Positions 55,761 through 64,000 of a stretch of DNA of 64,000 bases are shown here, one piece after another (the stretch's first letter is position 1; every line of letters starts with the position of its first letter). Location: positions 1-64,000 of the forward strand of contig OY970240.1 of the NCBI GenBank assembly GCA_963715445.1, in the 5' to 3' direction. The translations under genes and the position numbers were made by a program. The stretch is from JAAYBF01 sp963715445. GTDB taxonomy: Bacteria; Actinomycetota; Thermoleophilia; Solirubrobacterales; Thermoleophilaceae. Below the pieces are notes generated by a model, which saw only the letters and a list, made by a program, of their open reading frames with translations, had not been told where the DNA came from and searched no databases.

Positions 55761-56576
55761 CTAGGGCTGGTCCGCAGGCTTCGGCCGCTCGGCGATCAGG
55801 AGCGTCTGGGTCGAGCGGCCGATCATCCCGCGCTGGTCGTGGAGCGATGTATCGGAGAGGCCGATCCCGTGGCCCTCGGCGTACGTGACCGAATCGAGCC
55901 CCACCCACTCCCCCTCCGGGAGCCGGCGCAGGCTCACCGTCAAGTCCGTGTTGATGAAGAGGAACCGGTGGTAGTCGAGCGGCGCGCTCACCCCGTTGCC
56001 GGAATCGGCCGCCACCAGCACGCGCTCCTGGGGAGTGGGCTCCTCCCCCTCCACCAGCGCGACCTTCATCCGCATCCATGCTCGCGCCGGCCCCATCTCG
56101 GTGAACCCGCCCGTCACGAACCGGACCTCCATCGCCGTGTGGTACCCGACGTCCCAGGCGACCGGGAAGAACTCCTTGGCCTCCGCCTCCTCCGGCCCAG
56201 GCAGCGGGTCGGGCTCGAGCGGCTCCCGGTCGATCGCCACGTCGGCCGTCCTGATCCTCCACGCGCGAGCGCGGATGACGTCCTCGCCTTCGTGCACGAG
56301 GGCGCCCTCGACCAGCTCCACGCTGCGCCCGGGCCTGACGACCCGGGCGGCGACCTGGAGCTTGGCGATCGGCACCGGCCGCAGGATCTCGTAGGTGACC
56401 CGGCCGAGCTGGGCGGGCGCGAGCAGCCCGGCCCGCCCGAGCTCTCGCCCGAGCAGCGCGCAGGGCGGCCCGGCGTGCTGGCTGCCTCGGTCCCACGGGC
56501 CGCGCGTCAGCTCCGTCGCGACGTAGCCGTCGTTCTCCGGCACGTAGAAGGCCGGGCCCTGATCGATCTCGGTCAC
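55761..56576 (-). CDS. acyl-CoA thioesterase family protein (double hotdog)
   Basis: 271 residues with a tandem hotdog arrangement as in TesB/FadM-like actinobacterial thioesterases: N-terminal half (GSQHAGPPCALLGRELGRAG, VTYEILRPVPIAKLQVAARV) and C-terminal half (SGNGVSAPLDYHRFLFINTD, LTVSLRRLPEGEWVGLDS, GLSDTSLHDQRG with the late Asp/Thr/Gln). Convergent with the antiporter, divergent from the next gene by 56 bp. Confidence 0.85.
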   Translation of the reverse strand: MTEIDQGPAFYVPENDGYVATELTRGPWDRGSQHAGPPCALLGRELGRAGLLAPAQLGRVTYEILRPVPIAKLQVAARVVRPGRSVELVEGALVHEGEDVIRARAWRIRTADVAIDREPLEPDPLPGPEEAEAKEFFPVAWDVGYHTAMEVRFVTGGFTEMGPARAWMRMKVALVEGEEPTPQERVLVAADSGNGVSAPLDYHRFLFINTDLTVSLRRLPEGEWVGLDSVTYAEGHGIGLSDTSLHDQRGMIGRSTQTLLIAERPKPADQP

Positions 56577-56632
56577 GGGCGGATCCTATGCTCGGCGCTT
56601 GGCGGACCCGTCGTCTGGCAGACTGCCGACCC

Positions 56633-57235
56633 GTGGCAAAGGAGAGGCAGACCAAGCTCAAGATGCAGGCTGGGACGCTGATGGCGATCCAGCAGCTCGA
56701 GGATCGCACGGACGAGCAGCTGATGAGCGAGTCCAAGCACCGGGTTGCCGCGAAGGCGCTGCTCGGCGCCCGCGCCGCGGAGCGCTACGACGCGAAGGCC
56801 GCCCGCGCCTACTTCAACGAGGCGCTGTCCGGCTGCCATCCGCAGGAGCGTCAGCCCTTGCGCCAGATGATGAATGCGTCGATGGCGCTGGCCGAGCGAC
56901 GGCCGGACGACCTGAAGGCCGCGATGGAGAAGCTCGGGCACGCCCCTCCCTCGGGCCGCAATCTCTTCATGCTGCGGCTGATGGGGCTCATCGCCCCGGC
57001 CCAGGGCGCGAGCCTGGCCCTGCGGATGAGGGGAATCCTCATCCTGGTCGCGTTCGTGGCGGTGGTGCTGGCGATCGGCTTCGGCCTGGCGAAGCTGGTG
57101 GCTCTACCCTTCGGCGGAGTCGGGACGATCGGCGGGGTGCTGCTCGGCCTCGTGATCGTCGCGGCGGTGCTGGGCGTCCTCGTGCTGCTCGGACGTCGCC
57201 GTCAGGCGCGTGCCGCCGGTCAGGCGCCCTCTTAG
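56633..57235 (+). CDS. membrane protein of unknown function
   Basis: 200 residues. N-terminal basic helical cytoplasmic half (LEDRTDEQLMSESKHRVAAK, AARAYFNEALSGCHPQERQP) and two C-terminal membrane helices (about 133-155 and 163-188). No family recognised. GTG at 56633 has CAGACT 8 nt upstream, one base off the local -10 consensus; an upstream in-frame ATG at 56588 is possible. Its stop overlaps that of the convergent cyclophilin gene (CTTAG). Confidence 0.72.
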   Translation: MAKERQTKLKMQAGTLMAIQQLEDRTDEQLMSESKHRVAAKALLGARAAERYDAKAARAYFNEALSGCHPQERQPLRQMMNASMALAERRPDDLKAAMEKLGHAPPSGRNLFMLRLMGLIAPAQGASLALRMRGILILVAFVAVVLAIGFGLAKLVALPFGGVGTIGGVLLGLVIVAAVLGVLVLLGRRRQARAAGQAPS

Positions 57236-57894
57236 CGCTGCTTGACCGTCGCCTTCTCGATCACTGCCGGGCGTGACGGCAGCTCGCTGCCGCTCTGACC
57301 GAGAGCCTCGATCCGGTCGACCGTGTCCATGCCCTCGGTGACCTCGCCGACGATCGCGTACTCGGGCGGCAGCCCGGCGTCGGCGCCGGTCACGATGTAG
57401 AACTGGCTGCCGGACGTGCCGGGCGCCTCGGCTCCCGTCTTGGCCATGGACACGACGCCGCGCAGGTAGCGGGCGTTCGACGGCGGGACGTCGACCGTCT
57501 TGTAGCCGGGACCGCCTGTCCCGGTGCCGGTCGGATCGCCTCCCTGGATGACGAAGTCCGGGACGACCCGATGGAACACCGTGTCGTCGTAGAAGCCCGA
57601 GCGCGCCAGCGACACGAGCGATGCCGAGGTCTTGGGAGCGTCCTCGAGGTCCAGCCTGATCGTGATGTCGCCGCAGCTCGTCTGGAAGACGAGGTCGTAG
57701 GCGCGATCGGCGTCGAGCTTGACCTTGGGCTTGCGCTGACCGCCGTCCGGCTTGGGAGCGGGCGCATCCACCTCTCGGCAGCTGTCCTGCGAGGAGGCGC
57801 CGGGCCCCTTGTCGGCCTCGGAATCGTCCTTCCCGCAGCCTCCCAGGAAGAGCAGCGGCAGGAGTGCGATGAGGGCTGTCGTCGAGCGAGTCAC
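57232..57894 (-). CDS. cyclophilin-type peptidyl-prolyl isomerase lipoprotein
   Basis: 220 residues. Signal peptide ending LLPLLFLGGC, a lipobox, so a lipid-anchored extracytoplasmic foldase. Cyclophilin domain at about 65-218: GDITIRLDLEDAPKTSASLV, FYDDTVFHRVVPDFVIQGGD, GTSGSQFYIVTG. GTG at 57894 is supported by TAGGCT 7 nt upstream; another GTG lies 18 bases earlier. Divergent from the HAD gene by 30 bp. Confidence 0.92.
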   Translation of the reverse strand: MTRSTTALIALLPLLFLGGCGKDDSEADKGPGASSQDSCREVDAPAPKPDGGQRKPKVKLDADRAYDLVFQTSCGDITIRLDLEDAPKTSASLVSLARSGFYDDTVFHRVVPDFVIQGGDPTGTGTGGPGYKTVDVPPSNARYLRGVVSMAKTGAEAPGTSGSQFYIVTGADAGLPPEYAIVGEVTEGMDTVDRIEALGQSGSELPSRPAVIEKATVKQR

Positions 57895-57901
57895 GGCGAG
57901 C

Positions 57902-57907
57902 AGCCTA
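57902..57907 (-). promoter_or_regulatory. -10 box of the cyclophilin gene (probably leaderless)
   Basis: On the minus strand TAGGCT ends 7 nt before GTG 57894. Confidence 0.5.
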
Positions 57908-57924
57908 GCCACCCCTACGATTCG

Positions 57925-58734
57925 ATGCGGACCTTGGCCCTCTCGCCCCTCCTCAGTCGCTACGACCAGGTGATCCTGGACCTGGACGGCTGCGTGTGGC
58001 TTGGAGACGAGCCCATTCCCGGGTCGCCGGAGGCGATCGCCGCCATTCGCTCCGCGGGGATGCGGCTTTCGTTCGTCACCAACAACTCGTGGCGGTCGGC
58101 GGAGGACCAGGTGGCCAAGCTCTGGCGCATGGGTGTGCAGGCGTCGCTGGCGGACGTCGTGACCGTCGGCGGTGCTCTGCAGCACATGCTCGCCGAGACG
58201 CGGAGCGGCAGGACGGCCTTCGTGATCGGGACGGAGGCGCTCGTGCGGCACGTCTCCGATGCGGGGCTCCGCGTGCTGAACGGGACCGAGCTCGCATCCG
58301 GCGCCGAGGTTGTGGTCGTGGGCGGAACGGAGAACTTGACCTACGACGACATCCGCTGTGCGGCGTTGGCGGCCCGGCGAGGCGGCGACCTGATCGCCAC
58401 CGGGCGGGACCCCACGCTGCCGATGCCCGATGGCGATTGGCCGGGCACGGGGTCGATCCTCGCCGCCGTGGAGACAGCCTCAGGCGAGGTCGCCTCGATC
58501 GTCGGCAAGCCTCAGCCGCAGCTCTTCGCGACCGCCCTCGACCGGATGGGCGAAGGTCGCACCCTCGCGATCGGCGATCGGCTCGACTCCGACGTGGCAG
58601 CCGCGGGTGCTGCGGGCATCGACGCGGCGTTGGTGCTGAGCGGCGGAGACGACCCCTCCCCCGAGGACCTGGAGCGCGAGCCGGTGCCCGTCCAGGTGGC
58701 CCGTGACCTGCGGGAGCTCGTCATTCAGGAGTGA
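57925..58734 (+). CDS. HAD-IIA phosphatase (NagD-like)
   Basis: 269 residues. VILDLDGCVWLGDEPIPGS holds the nucleophile DxD, SFVTNNSWRS is motif II, and AIGDRLDSDVAAAGAAGIDA with its acidic pair is motif IV. The C2-type cap lies between, as in NagD/phosphoglycolate phosphatases. A sugar or nucleotide phosphate is the likely substrate. ATG at 57925; the 3' end overlaps the convergent tail-rich gene by 14 bases. Confidence 0.9.
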   Translation: MRTLALSPLLSRYDQVILDLDGCVWLGDEPIPGSPEAIAAIRSAGMRLSFVTNNSWRSAEDQVAKLWRMGVQASLADVVTVGGALQHMLAETRSGRTAFVIGTEALVRHVSDAGLRVLNGTELASGAEVVVVGGTENLTYDDIRCAALAARRGGDLIATGRDPTLPMPDGDWPGTGSILAAVETASGEVASIVGKPQPQLFATALDRMGEGRTLAIGDRLDSDVAAAGAAGIDAALVLSGGDDPSPEDLEREPVPVQVARDLRELVIQE

Positions 58735-60094
58735 CGTCGGCCGGCGGCTCCTCGGGCGTCTCCTCAGGCGTCTCGTTGAGCGGAGCGGTCTCGCTCGGTT
58801 CGACGGTGGATGTCGGCTCGTGTTCCTCGGGAGCGGCCACCGGCTCGCTCGGTTCGACGGCGGGTGTCAGCTCGCGTTCCTCGGGAGCAGGCGCCGACTC
58901 GCTCGCGTCGGGAGCGGGTGTCGGCTCGCTCGGGGGTGCGTCGGCCACCGCTCCGTCGTTCGATCCCCCTGACACGAGCAAGCCCGGCAGGATCAGGGAG
59001 ATCCCGTTCGCGGGAGGCTCGTCTGTCATCTCGGGCATCTCGGTCGGAAACTCTGAGCCCGGCGGAGGGACCGCCGAGGGACCGGTTCCCGGCAGAGGGC
59101 TCGCGGGGGGCGGCGGTGCGGAAAGCACAGGCGGGACGGGCACCGGGGCATCCGGCGGCGGCGGAAGCGGCGGGACACCCTCCGCCTGAGCGGCGTCCGC
59201 CTGAGCAGCATCGGCCGGCTCGCCGGGCGAGCTTCCGGGGTGCACCGGCGGGGTGTCGGCAACGGGCGGCGTCGAAGGTATGGCCCCTACGGGCATCACC
59301 GTCGGCTGCGCGGGGGGACCGGAGCTCACGGGCACGATCGCCGGCGCACCGTCCATGGACCCGATCCCAGGCGCTTGTCCGGGAATCGACCCTCCCGGGA
59401 TCTGCGCTCCGGCGACGACAGGCGCAGCTCCGGCTTCGGCGGGCTGCGCTCCGACTACGGCAGGCGCCGCACCGGGTACGGCGGGCTGCGCTTCGACTAC
59501 GGCAGGCGCCGCAGCGGGAACGGCGCTCGAAGGCTCTCCAGCTGTCGCGACGGGTGCTCCGATGGCCGGCGCAATGGCCGGAGAGGATGCAGGCTGGGCC
59601 TGAGTGGCGCCGTTGCTCAGCGCCACCTCCGGCGGGATGCCGAGCAGGGCACACGCATCGGGCGTCACCGTGAGCCCCGTCTCACAGGCCTGGCGCAGGG
59701 AAAGCACTGGATCCACCCCGGCTGACTCGCGCAGGTGCGCGGCGCACACGGCCACGGGGAAGTCCGACCAGTGATCGGCGTGGATCGCGATCGCGCCGGG
59801 CTGCTGAAGCCGCTCGTTGAGGAAGGGCAGCAGGGCGCGCAGCGCCTCGGCACCCTCGGTCGCGCGTGCGATCGGCACGTGGTGCCACTGCATGCCGGCG
59901 TTCTCGTAGGCCTGGAGGTTGTGGCGCGTGGGCATCGTCGACACAACCAGGCGGACGCCCACTGCATACATCCATGCGATCTCGGCCGCCCTCCGATCGG
60001 TGCGGTGGCTCCTGCCGCCTCCCCCAGGACGCGGCAGAACGCACAGCTTCTGGGGGCGAGCCCACCAGATTCGCGGCGGCTCGAGCATGGACAT
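58721..60094 (-). CDS. tyrosine-phosphatase-fold-like protein with long low-complexity tail
   Basis: 457 residues. Residues 1-160 read like a dual-specificity phosphatase fold (GVRLVVSTMPTRHNLQAYEN, WHHVPIARATEGAEALRALL), but the active-site loop is IAIHADHWSDFPVAVCAAH: the catalytic Cys and Arg of HCx5R are absent. Residues ~165-457 are Pro/Ala/Gly/Glu-rich with imperfect repeats (AAPAVV.AQPA units; EPSEPVAAPEEHEPTSTVEP units). ATG at 60094 with AGGAGG 8 nt upstream. No signal peptide. Scaffold or regulatory role is a guess. Confidence 0.7.
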   Translation of the reverse strand: MSMLEPPRIWWARPQKLCVLPRPGGGGRSHRTDRRAAEIAWMYAVGVRLVVSTMPTRHNLQAYENAGMQWHHVPIARATEGAEALRALLPFLNERLQQPGAIAIHADHWSDFPVAVCAAHLRESAGVDPVLSLRQACETGLTVTPDACALLGIPPEVALSNGATQAQPASSPAIAPAIGAPVATAGEPSSAVPAAAPAVVEAQPAVPGAAPAVVGAQPAEAGAAPVVAGAQIPGGSIPGQAPGIGSMDGAPAIVPVSSGPPAQPTVMPVGAIPSTPPVADTPPVHPGSSPGEPADAAQADAAQAEGVPPLPPPPDAPVPVPPVLSAPPPPASPLPGTGPSAVPPPGSEFPTEMPEMTDEPPANGISLILPGLLVSGGSNDGAVADAPPSEPTPAPDASESAPAPEERELTPAVEPSEPVAAPEEHEPTSTVEPSETAPLNETPEETPEEPPADVTPE

Positions 60095-60163
60095 GAAAGG
60101 GACCTCCTCGCTGTCTTTTCCCGTCAGAGCGGCCGGCCGGCCAATGTGGCCCCCCTGCGCCCC

Positions 60164-60169
60164 TAGACT
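60164..60169 (+). promoter_or_regulatory. -10 box of the diacylglycerol kinase gene (probably leaderless)
   Basis: TAGACT ends 8 nt before GTG 60178. Confidence 0.5.
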
Positions 60170-60177
60170 CTGCGCTC

Positions 60178-61050
60178 GTGAGCCGGCGCTTCGTGGTCAT
60201 CTGCAATCCGGTGGCCGGCGGAGGTCGGTCGCTCAAGCGCCTGCCCGCGGCCATACGCGAGCTGGAGCGCCTGGGCGCTCAGCACCGCGTCGTCAGGACG
60301 CGGGACATCGAACACGCACGGGCCGAGGCGCTCATCGCGGTCGAGGCCGGCGAGACCGTCGCGGCGCTGGGAGGCGACGGCCTCCTGCGACCGATCGCCG
60401 CGGTTCTGCGGAACACCGAGTCGGCGCTCGCCATCCTGCCGGGAGGGCGCGGGAACGATCTCGCGCGCGTCCTGGGCGTCCCGACCGACCCCGCAGCCGC
60501 GGCTCGCCTGGCGGTCGAGGGCCGGGAGCGGCTGATCGACATGGGGAAGGTGAACGGCGAGCCGTACCTCGGCATCGCGAGCTTCGGCTTCGATTCCGAC
60601 TGCAACCGGATCGCCAACGAGACCCGGCTGATCAGGGGCAACCTCGTGTACCTCTACTCGGCGGTGCGCGCCATGGTGGCGTGGCGCCCGGCTACGTTCA
60701 CCGTCACCGTGGACGGCGAGCGGCACGAGCTGACCGGCTTCTCGGTCGCCGTGGCCAACTCGAAGGCGTTCGGCGGCGGGATGATGCTCGCACCGCACGC
60801 CGAGCTGGACGATGGGCAGCTCGAGGTGGTGATGATCTCCCAGACCTCGAAGCTCGAGTACGTCTCCAAGCTGCCGCGAGTCTTCAAGGGCACCCACCTC
60901 GAGGACGCGAGCGTGCACGTGCTGCGCGGCTCCACCATCGAGCTCGCGGCCGATCGCGACTTCGAGATCTACGCCGACGGCGACCCGATCGGTCAGGTGC
61001 CGGCCCGGGTCGAGGTGGAGCAGCGCTGCCTGCGCGTCGTGACTCCCTGA
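60178..61050 (+). CDS. diacylglycerol/lipid kinase (DagK/YegS family)
   Basis: 290 residues. VICNPVAGGGRSLKRLPAAI is the N-terminal nucleotide loop, ALGGDGLLRPIAAVL the GGDG motif, LPGGRGNDLARVLGVP a further conserved block. The C-terminal beta domain ends with YADGDPIGQVPARVEVE. Phosphorylates diacylglycerol or a related lipid for phospholipid recycling. Stop and murT start share a base, so the gene heads the murT-gatD operon. Confidence 0.93.
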   Translation: MSRRFVVICNPVAGGGRSLKRLPAAIRELERLGAQHRVVRTRDIEHARAEALIAVEAGETVAALGGDGLLRPIAAVLRNTESALAILPGGRGNDLARVLGVPTDPAAAARLAVEGRERLIDMGKVNGEPYLGIASFGFDSDCNRIANETRLIRGNLVYLYSAVRAMVAWRPATFTVTVDGERHELTGFSVAVANSKAFGGGMMLAPHAELDDGQLEVVMISQTSKLEYVSKLPRVFKGTHLEDASVHVLRGSTIELAADRDFEIYADGDPIGQVPARVEVEQRCLRVVTP

Positions 61051-62423
61051 TGCTCACGATCTGGCGCCCCCTGGCGCGCCTCGTACGCACCCTTTCGCGC
61101 ATCCTGGGCCGCGGCGGCGGCACGACCCTGCCCGGCCGGCTGCTGCTCCGCGTGAGCCCGGACGCCCTGGCCCGGATGGCCGGGGAGCTGGACGACGGGG
61201 CCGCGGTCGTCTCGGCCACCAACGGCAAGACCACCACCTCGGCGATGGTGGCGGCGATCCTCGAGCTGGCCGGAGAGCGCGTGGTCCACAACAGGGCCGG
61301 CTCGAACATGGGCTGGGGAGTCGCCACCTCCCTACTCGACGCCAAGAGCGGCCGTGGCCAGCTCGGGCTCTTCGAGGTCGACGAGGCGTGGCTGCCGCGC
61401 GTCGCCCGCTCCCTCGAGCCCGACACGTATCTGCTCGCCAACCTCTTCCGCGATCAGCTCGACCGCTACGGCGAGCTCGAATCGCTGGCGGAGGGCTGGG
61501 CCGGCCTCGTGGCCGAGCAGGCGGGCGCCGCCAGGTTCGTCCTGAACGCCGACGACCCGCTCGTGGCGGACCTCGGGCGCGAACGCGACGGCGTCGTCTA
61601 CTTCGGCGTCGGAGACGATTCGCAGGCGCTGCCGCAGCTCCAGCACGCGGCCGATTCCAAGCACTGCCGCAACTGCGGCACCGCCTACACCTACGAGGCC
61701 GTCTACCTGGGGCACCTCGGGCGCTACCGCTGCGACGGCTGCGGCCGGCGCAGGCCGCAGCCGGAGGTCGAGGCCGTGAGTGTGGCCCTCGAGGGGATGC
61801 GTGGCGCCCAGGTGCGGATCAAGGCGCCGGCGGGCACGATCGACGTGCACCTCCCCCTCCCCGGCCTCTACAACGTCTACAACGCCGTTGCGGCCGCGGC
61901 GCTCTCCCTCGAGCTCGGGGCGACCCTCGATCAGGTGCGGACCGCGCTCGAGGGATTCGGCGGGGCGTTCGGGCGCGTCGAGACGATCGCGGTGCCGACG
62001 CCCGACGGCCCTGAGCGACCCGTATCGATCCTGCTGGTCAAGAACCCGGCCGGTGCGAACGAGGTGCTGCGCACCCTGACCCTCGAGGGTGAGCGCCTCG
62101 ACCTCTGGCTGGCGCTCAACGACAAGGTGGCGGACGGCCGTGACGTCTCCTGGATCTGGGACGCGGACTTCGAGCTGCTCACCGGGAAGGTCGGGCACGT
62201 GACCTGCTCGGGGACGCGCGCGGAGGAGATGGCCCTGCGGCTCAAGTACGCCGGGATCGAAGCCGAGCCGGTGGTGGACCGCGACCTCGGCCGCTCGCTC
62301 GACAGCGCGGTCGCCTCCGGCGATCCCGGTCGTCCCCTCTACGCGATCCCCACCTACACCGCGATGCTGGAGCTGCGCGTCCTGCTGAGCTCGCGAGGCC
62401 TTGCGCGGCGCTGGGCCGACTGA
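61050..62423 (+). CDS. murT: lipid II isoglutaminyl synthase, MurT subunit
   Basis: 457 residues. Mur-ligase core with SATNGKTTTSAMVAAI P-loop and NRAGSNMGWGVATSL; a four-Cys zinc ribbon insertion (HCRNCGTAY ... YRCDGCGRRRP, about residues 208-234) and a C-terminal DUF1727 part (LLVKNPAGANEVLRTL) identify MurT. With GatD it amidates D-Glu of lipid II. A methyltransferase gene separates it from gatD. Confidence 0.95.
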   Translation: MLTIWRPLARLVRTLSRILGRGGGTTLPGRLLLRVSPDALARMAGELDDGAAVVSATNGKTTTSAMVAAILELAGERVVHNRAGSNMGWGVATSLLDAKSGRGQLGLFEVDEAWLPRVARSLEPDTYLLANLFRDQLDRYGELESLAEGWAGLVAEQAGAARFVLNADDPLVADLGRERDGVVYFGVGDDSQALPQLQHAADSKHCRNCGTAYTYEAVYLGHLGRYRCDGCGRRRPQPEVEAVSVALEGMRGAQVRIKAPAGTIDVHLPLPGLYNVYNAVAAAALSLELGATLDQVRTALEGFGGAFGRVETIAVPTPDGPERPVSILLVKNPAGANEVLRTLTLEGERLDLWLALNDKVADGRDVSWIWDADFELLTGKVGHVTCSGTRAEEMALRLKYAGIEAEPVVDRDLGRSLDSAVASGDPGRPLYAIPTYTAMLELRVLLSSRGLARRWAD

Positions 62424-63223
62424 TGCCCGCTCGCCCTGCGACCCCTCTCCGGCAAGGCTACGATCGCGTGAAGGTGCCCTTGAAGCTCGATCCCGCCCTC
62501 GATCCGGCCATCTGGCACGACGTGGAGTGCGCGTCCTACCAGGCGGATCTGCCGCTCTGGCGCGACCTCGCCTCGGAGCATGGCGGGCCGGTGCTGGACA
62601 TCGGCTGCGGCACGGGCAGGGTGGCGCTCGACCTGGCGCTGCTCGGCCACGAGGTGCTCGGCGTGGACGCCGAGGCCGCGCTCGCCGCCGCGCTCAACGC
62701 TTGGGCGGCCGCGTTGGGCCTCACCGCCAGCGCGATCGCCGCAGACGCCCGGGCGCTTTCGATCGGGCGCCGCTTTCCGCTCGTGATCTTGCCGATGCAG
62801 GTCGCTCAGCTGCTCGGCGGGCCTACCGGGCGCGCTTCGATGCTCGAGGCGCTGAGCGGGCACGTGGAGCCCGATGGGCTGCTCGCCGTGGCTCTCGCCG
62901 ACCCGTTCGACGCCGTGGAGCCGGGAGAGTCCCTCCCCCCGCTGCCCGACGTGCTCGAGATCGACGGCTGGACCTTCTCGTCGACGCCGGTCGCGGTTCG
63001 CGACGAGGGCGACGCCGTGGCGATCGACCGCCTGCGCAGCGCGCGCTCCCCGAGCGGCGAGACGAGCGAGGAGCTCGCCACCATCCGGCTCGACCTCTGT
63101 GCGCCGGGCACACTCGAGGCGGAGGCGCGCGCCGTCGGCTTCCAACCCCTCCCCTCCCGCCATGTTCCCCCCACCGCCGACTATGTCGGCAGCACCGTGG
63201 TGCTGCTGGGAGCGCCTTCGTGA
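62423..63223 (+). CDS. class I SAM-dependent methyltransferase
   Basis: 266 residues. VLDIGCGTGRVALDLALLGH is motif I, VLGVDAEAALAAALN motif II, and VILPMQVAQLLGG the post-II region. Rossmann-type methyltransferase; the substrate is unknown. It overlaps murT by one base and gatD by 4 bases, so it is embedded in the lipid II amidation operon. Small molecule or cell-wall precursor methylation is only a guess. Confidence 0.88.
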   Translation: MPARPATPLRQGYDRVKVPLKLDPALDPAIWHDVECASYQADLPLWRDLASEHGGPVLDIGCGTGRVALDLALLGHEVLGVDAEAALAAALNAWAAALGLTASAIAADARALSIGRRFPLVILPMQVAQLLGGPTGRASMLEALSGHVEPDGLLAVALADPFDAVEPGESLPPLPDVLEIDGWTFSSTPVAVRDEGDAVAIDRLRSARSPSGETSEELATIRLDLCAPGTLEAEARAVGFQPLPSRHVPPTADYVGSTVVLLGAPS

Positions 63224-63945
63224 GCGCGGCCGCCCTGCGTGTCTGCGCGCTCTACCCGGAGCTCATGAACATCTACGCGGATCGGGGCAACATCTCCGTG
63301 CTGCGCGCCCGCTGCGAATGGCGCGGCATCGGCTTCGAACTCGCCTCTTCGACCCTGACCGAGCCGCTCGAAGCCGCCTCCCACGACCTCTTCTACATCG
63401 GCGGTGGGCAGGACCGCGATCAGGCCGCGGTCGCCGAGGACATGGCGAGGACCAAGCGGGACCCGCTGCACGCGGCAGCCGACCGCGGCGCGGTGGTGCT
63501 CGCGGTCTGCGGGGGCTACCAGCTGCTCGGCCACAGCTACGAAATGGGCGACAGGGAGCTTCCCGGCATCGGCCTGGTGGACCTGCGCACGGTGCGCGAA
63601 GACGGGCCGCGGTTGATCGGCAACTGCGCGATCGAGGCCGATCTCGGCGGTGGTCAGCGCACGATCGCCGGCTTCGAGAACCATGGAGGCCGCACCTATC
63701 TAGGATCCGGGGAGCGCCCCCTCGGACGAGTCCTGGCGGGACACGGCAACAACGGCCGCGACGGCTTCGAGGGCGTGCACAGCCGCAACGTGATCGGCAC
63801 CTACCTCCACGGCCCGCTGCTGCCGAAGAACGTGTGGCTCGCGGACCGCTTGATCGAGCTGGCGCTCTCGATCGAGCTCGAGCCGCTGGATGACAGCCTC
63901 GAAGAGGCCGCCCACGGCTCCGCGCGCCGCGCTGCGGGCGTCTAG
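63220..63945 (+). CDS. gatD: lipid II isoglutaminyl synthase, GatD subunit
   Basis: 241-residue CobB/CobQ-type glutamine amidotransferase. ALYPELMNIYADRGNISVLR is the family start, DLFYIGGGQDRDQ is conserved, VLAVCGGYQLLGHSYEM holds the nucleophile Cys, GFENHGGRTYLG and GTYLHGPLLPKN the catalytic His. It supplies ammonia to MurT. GTG start. Confidence 0.95.
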   Translation: MSAAALRVCALYPELMNIYADRGNISVLRARCEWRGIGFELASSTLTEPLEAASHDLFYIGGGQDRDQAAVAEDMARTKRDPLHAAADRGAVVLAVCGGYQLLGHSYEMGDRELPGIGLVDLRTVREDGPRLIGNCAIEADLGGGQRTIAGFENHGGRTYLGSGERPLGRVLAGHGNNGRDGFEGVHSRNVIGTYLHGPLLPKNVWLADRLIELALSIELEPLDDSLEEAAHGSARRAAGV

Positions 63946-63947
63946 CT

Positions 63948-64000
63948 CTAGGCCGTCGAGCCGAGCACCCGCAGGAGCTCGGGCATCGAGGTCAGGCCGC
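63948..64000 (-). CDS. C-terminal end of a minus-strand gene
   Basis: Read on the minus strand, the last 16 codons before a TAG at 63948-63950 give GLTSMPELLRVLGSTA, with neighbour-like codon use. The G-x-T-S-x-x-E-x-x-R-V pattern resembles the end of GspE/PilB-type secretion ATPases, but the piece is too short to name. Convergent with gatD. Confidence 0.4.
   Translation of the reverse strand, partial: GLTSMPELLRVLGSTA

Overview
The window is about 70% G+C. Almost every coding frame has a third codon position that is nearly always G or C, and genes are densely packed with 4-base ATGA/GTGA overlaps. The gene set points to an actinobacterium: SepF, MurT/GatD, a PgsA-(RsiG-like)-FHA-MerR cluster resembling the pgsA2-garA-merR neighbourhood of mycobacteria, a WS/DGAT acyltransferase, a c-di-AMP riboswitch on a cell-wall protein, and dxr-RIP protease-ispG. 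The 16S signature stretches look like Solirubrobacterales/Thermoleophilia, and the 23S lacks the roughly 100-nt helix 54/55 insertion of mainstream Actinobacteria. I therefore infer a deep-branching Thermoleophilia-like actinobacterium; this is not proven by the window.

Layout. Bases 1-5090 hold the 3' end of argH, a DNA glycosylase, a class A PBP on the minus strand and tyrS. Bases 5100-10710 hold a complete 16S-23S-5S operon without spacer tRNAs. It has a promoter, a short leader with its own intrinsic terminator, long processing stems around 16S and 23S, and a final terminator. Bases 10735-12326 hold small poorly characterised genes. Bases 12470-26061 run from murA through a HisZ-type histidine cluster (hisZGDBHAF, no hisC or hisI), a CCA-adding enzyme, pgeF, yggS, sepF, proC, yggT and lspA to an RluA-family pseudouridine synthase, interrupted by one minus-strand hydrolase. 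Bases 26307-30725 are the translation/envelope operon rpsB-tsf-pyrH-frr-uppS-cdsA.

Bases 30800-39184 hold two large GGDEF/HD-GYP (c-di-GMP) proteins on either side of dxr-RIP protease-ispG. Bases 39314-45243 hold proS, pgsA, an RsiG-like small protein with the c-di-GMP-binding signature, a zinc-ribbon FHA protein, a MerR regulator, an SRPBCC protein and an alkyl-DHAP-synthase-like flavoenzyme. Bases 45250-50450 are mostly minus strand: a membrane-anchored sigma-region-4/RskA-like fusion, nadE, a YbaK deacylase and WS/DGAT. A c-di-AMP riboswitch then precedes a secreted RlpA-like protein, followed by dinB, an antiporter, thioesterases, a cyclophilin lipoprotein and a HAD phosphatase. The window ends with a pseudophosphatase-like protein carrying a long low-complexity tail, a diacylglycerol kinase and murT-methyltransferase-gatD.

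How they work together: most genes serve translation, peptidoglycan and lipid-carrier synthesis, and histidine synthesis. Superimposed is second-messenger signalling: c-di-GMP turnover enzymes plus a c-di-GMP-type anti-sigma protein, and a c-di-AMP riboswitch on a wall protein. Many transcription-unit heads have a TAGNCT-like -10 box 6-8 nt before the start codon, which suggests leaderless mRNAs. No CRISPR array, insertion sequence, prophage or tRNA gene was seen. The best candidates for something new are the one-motif RsiG-like protein, the terminator-bearing rRNA leader and the sigma-4/RskA fusion.
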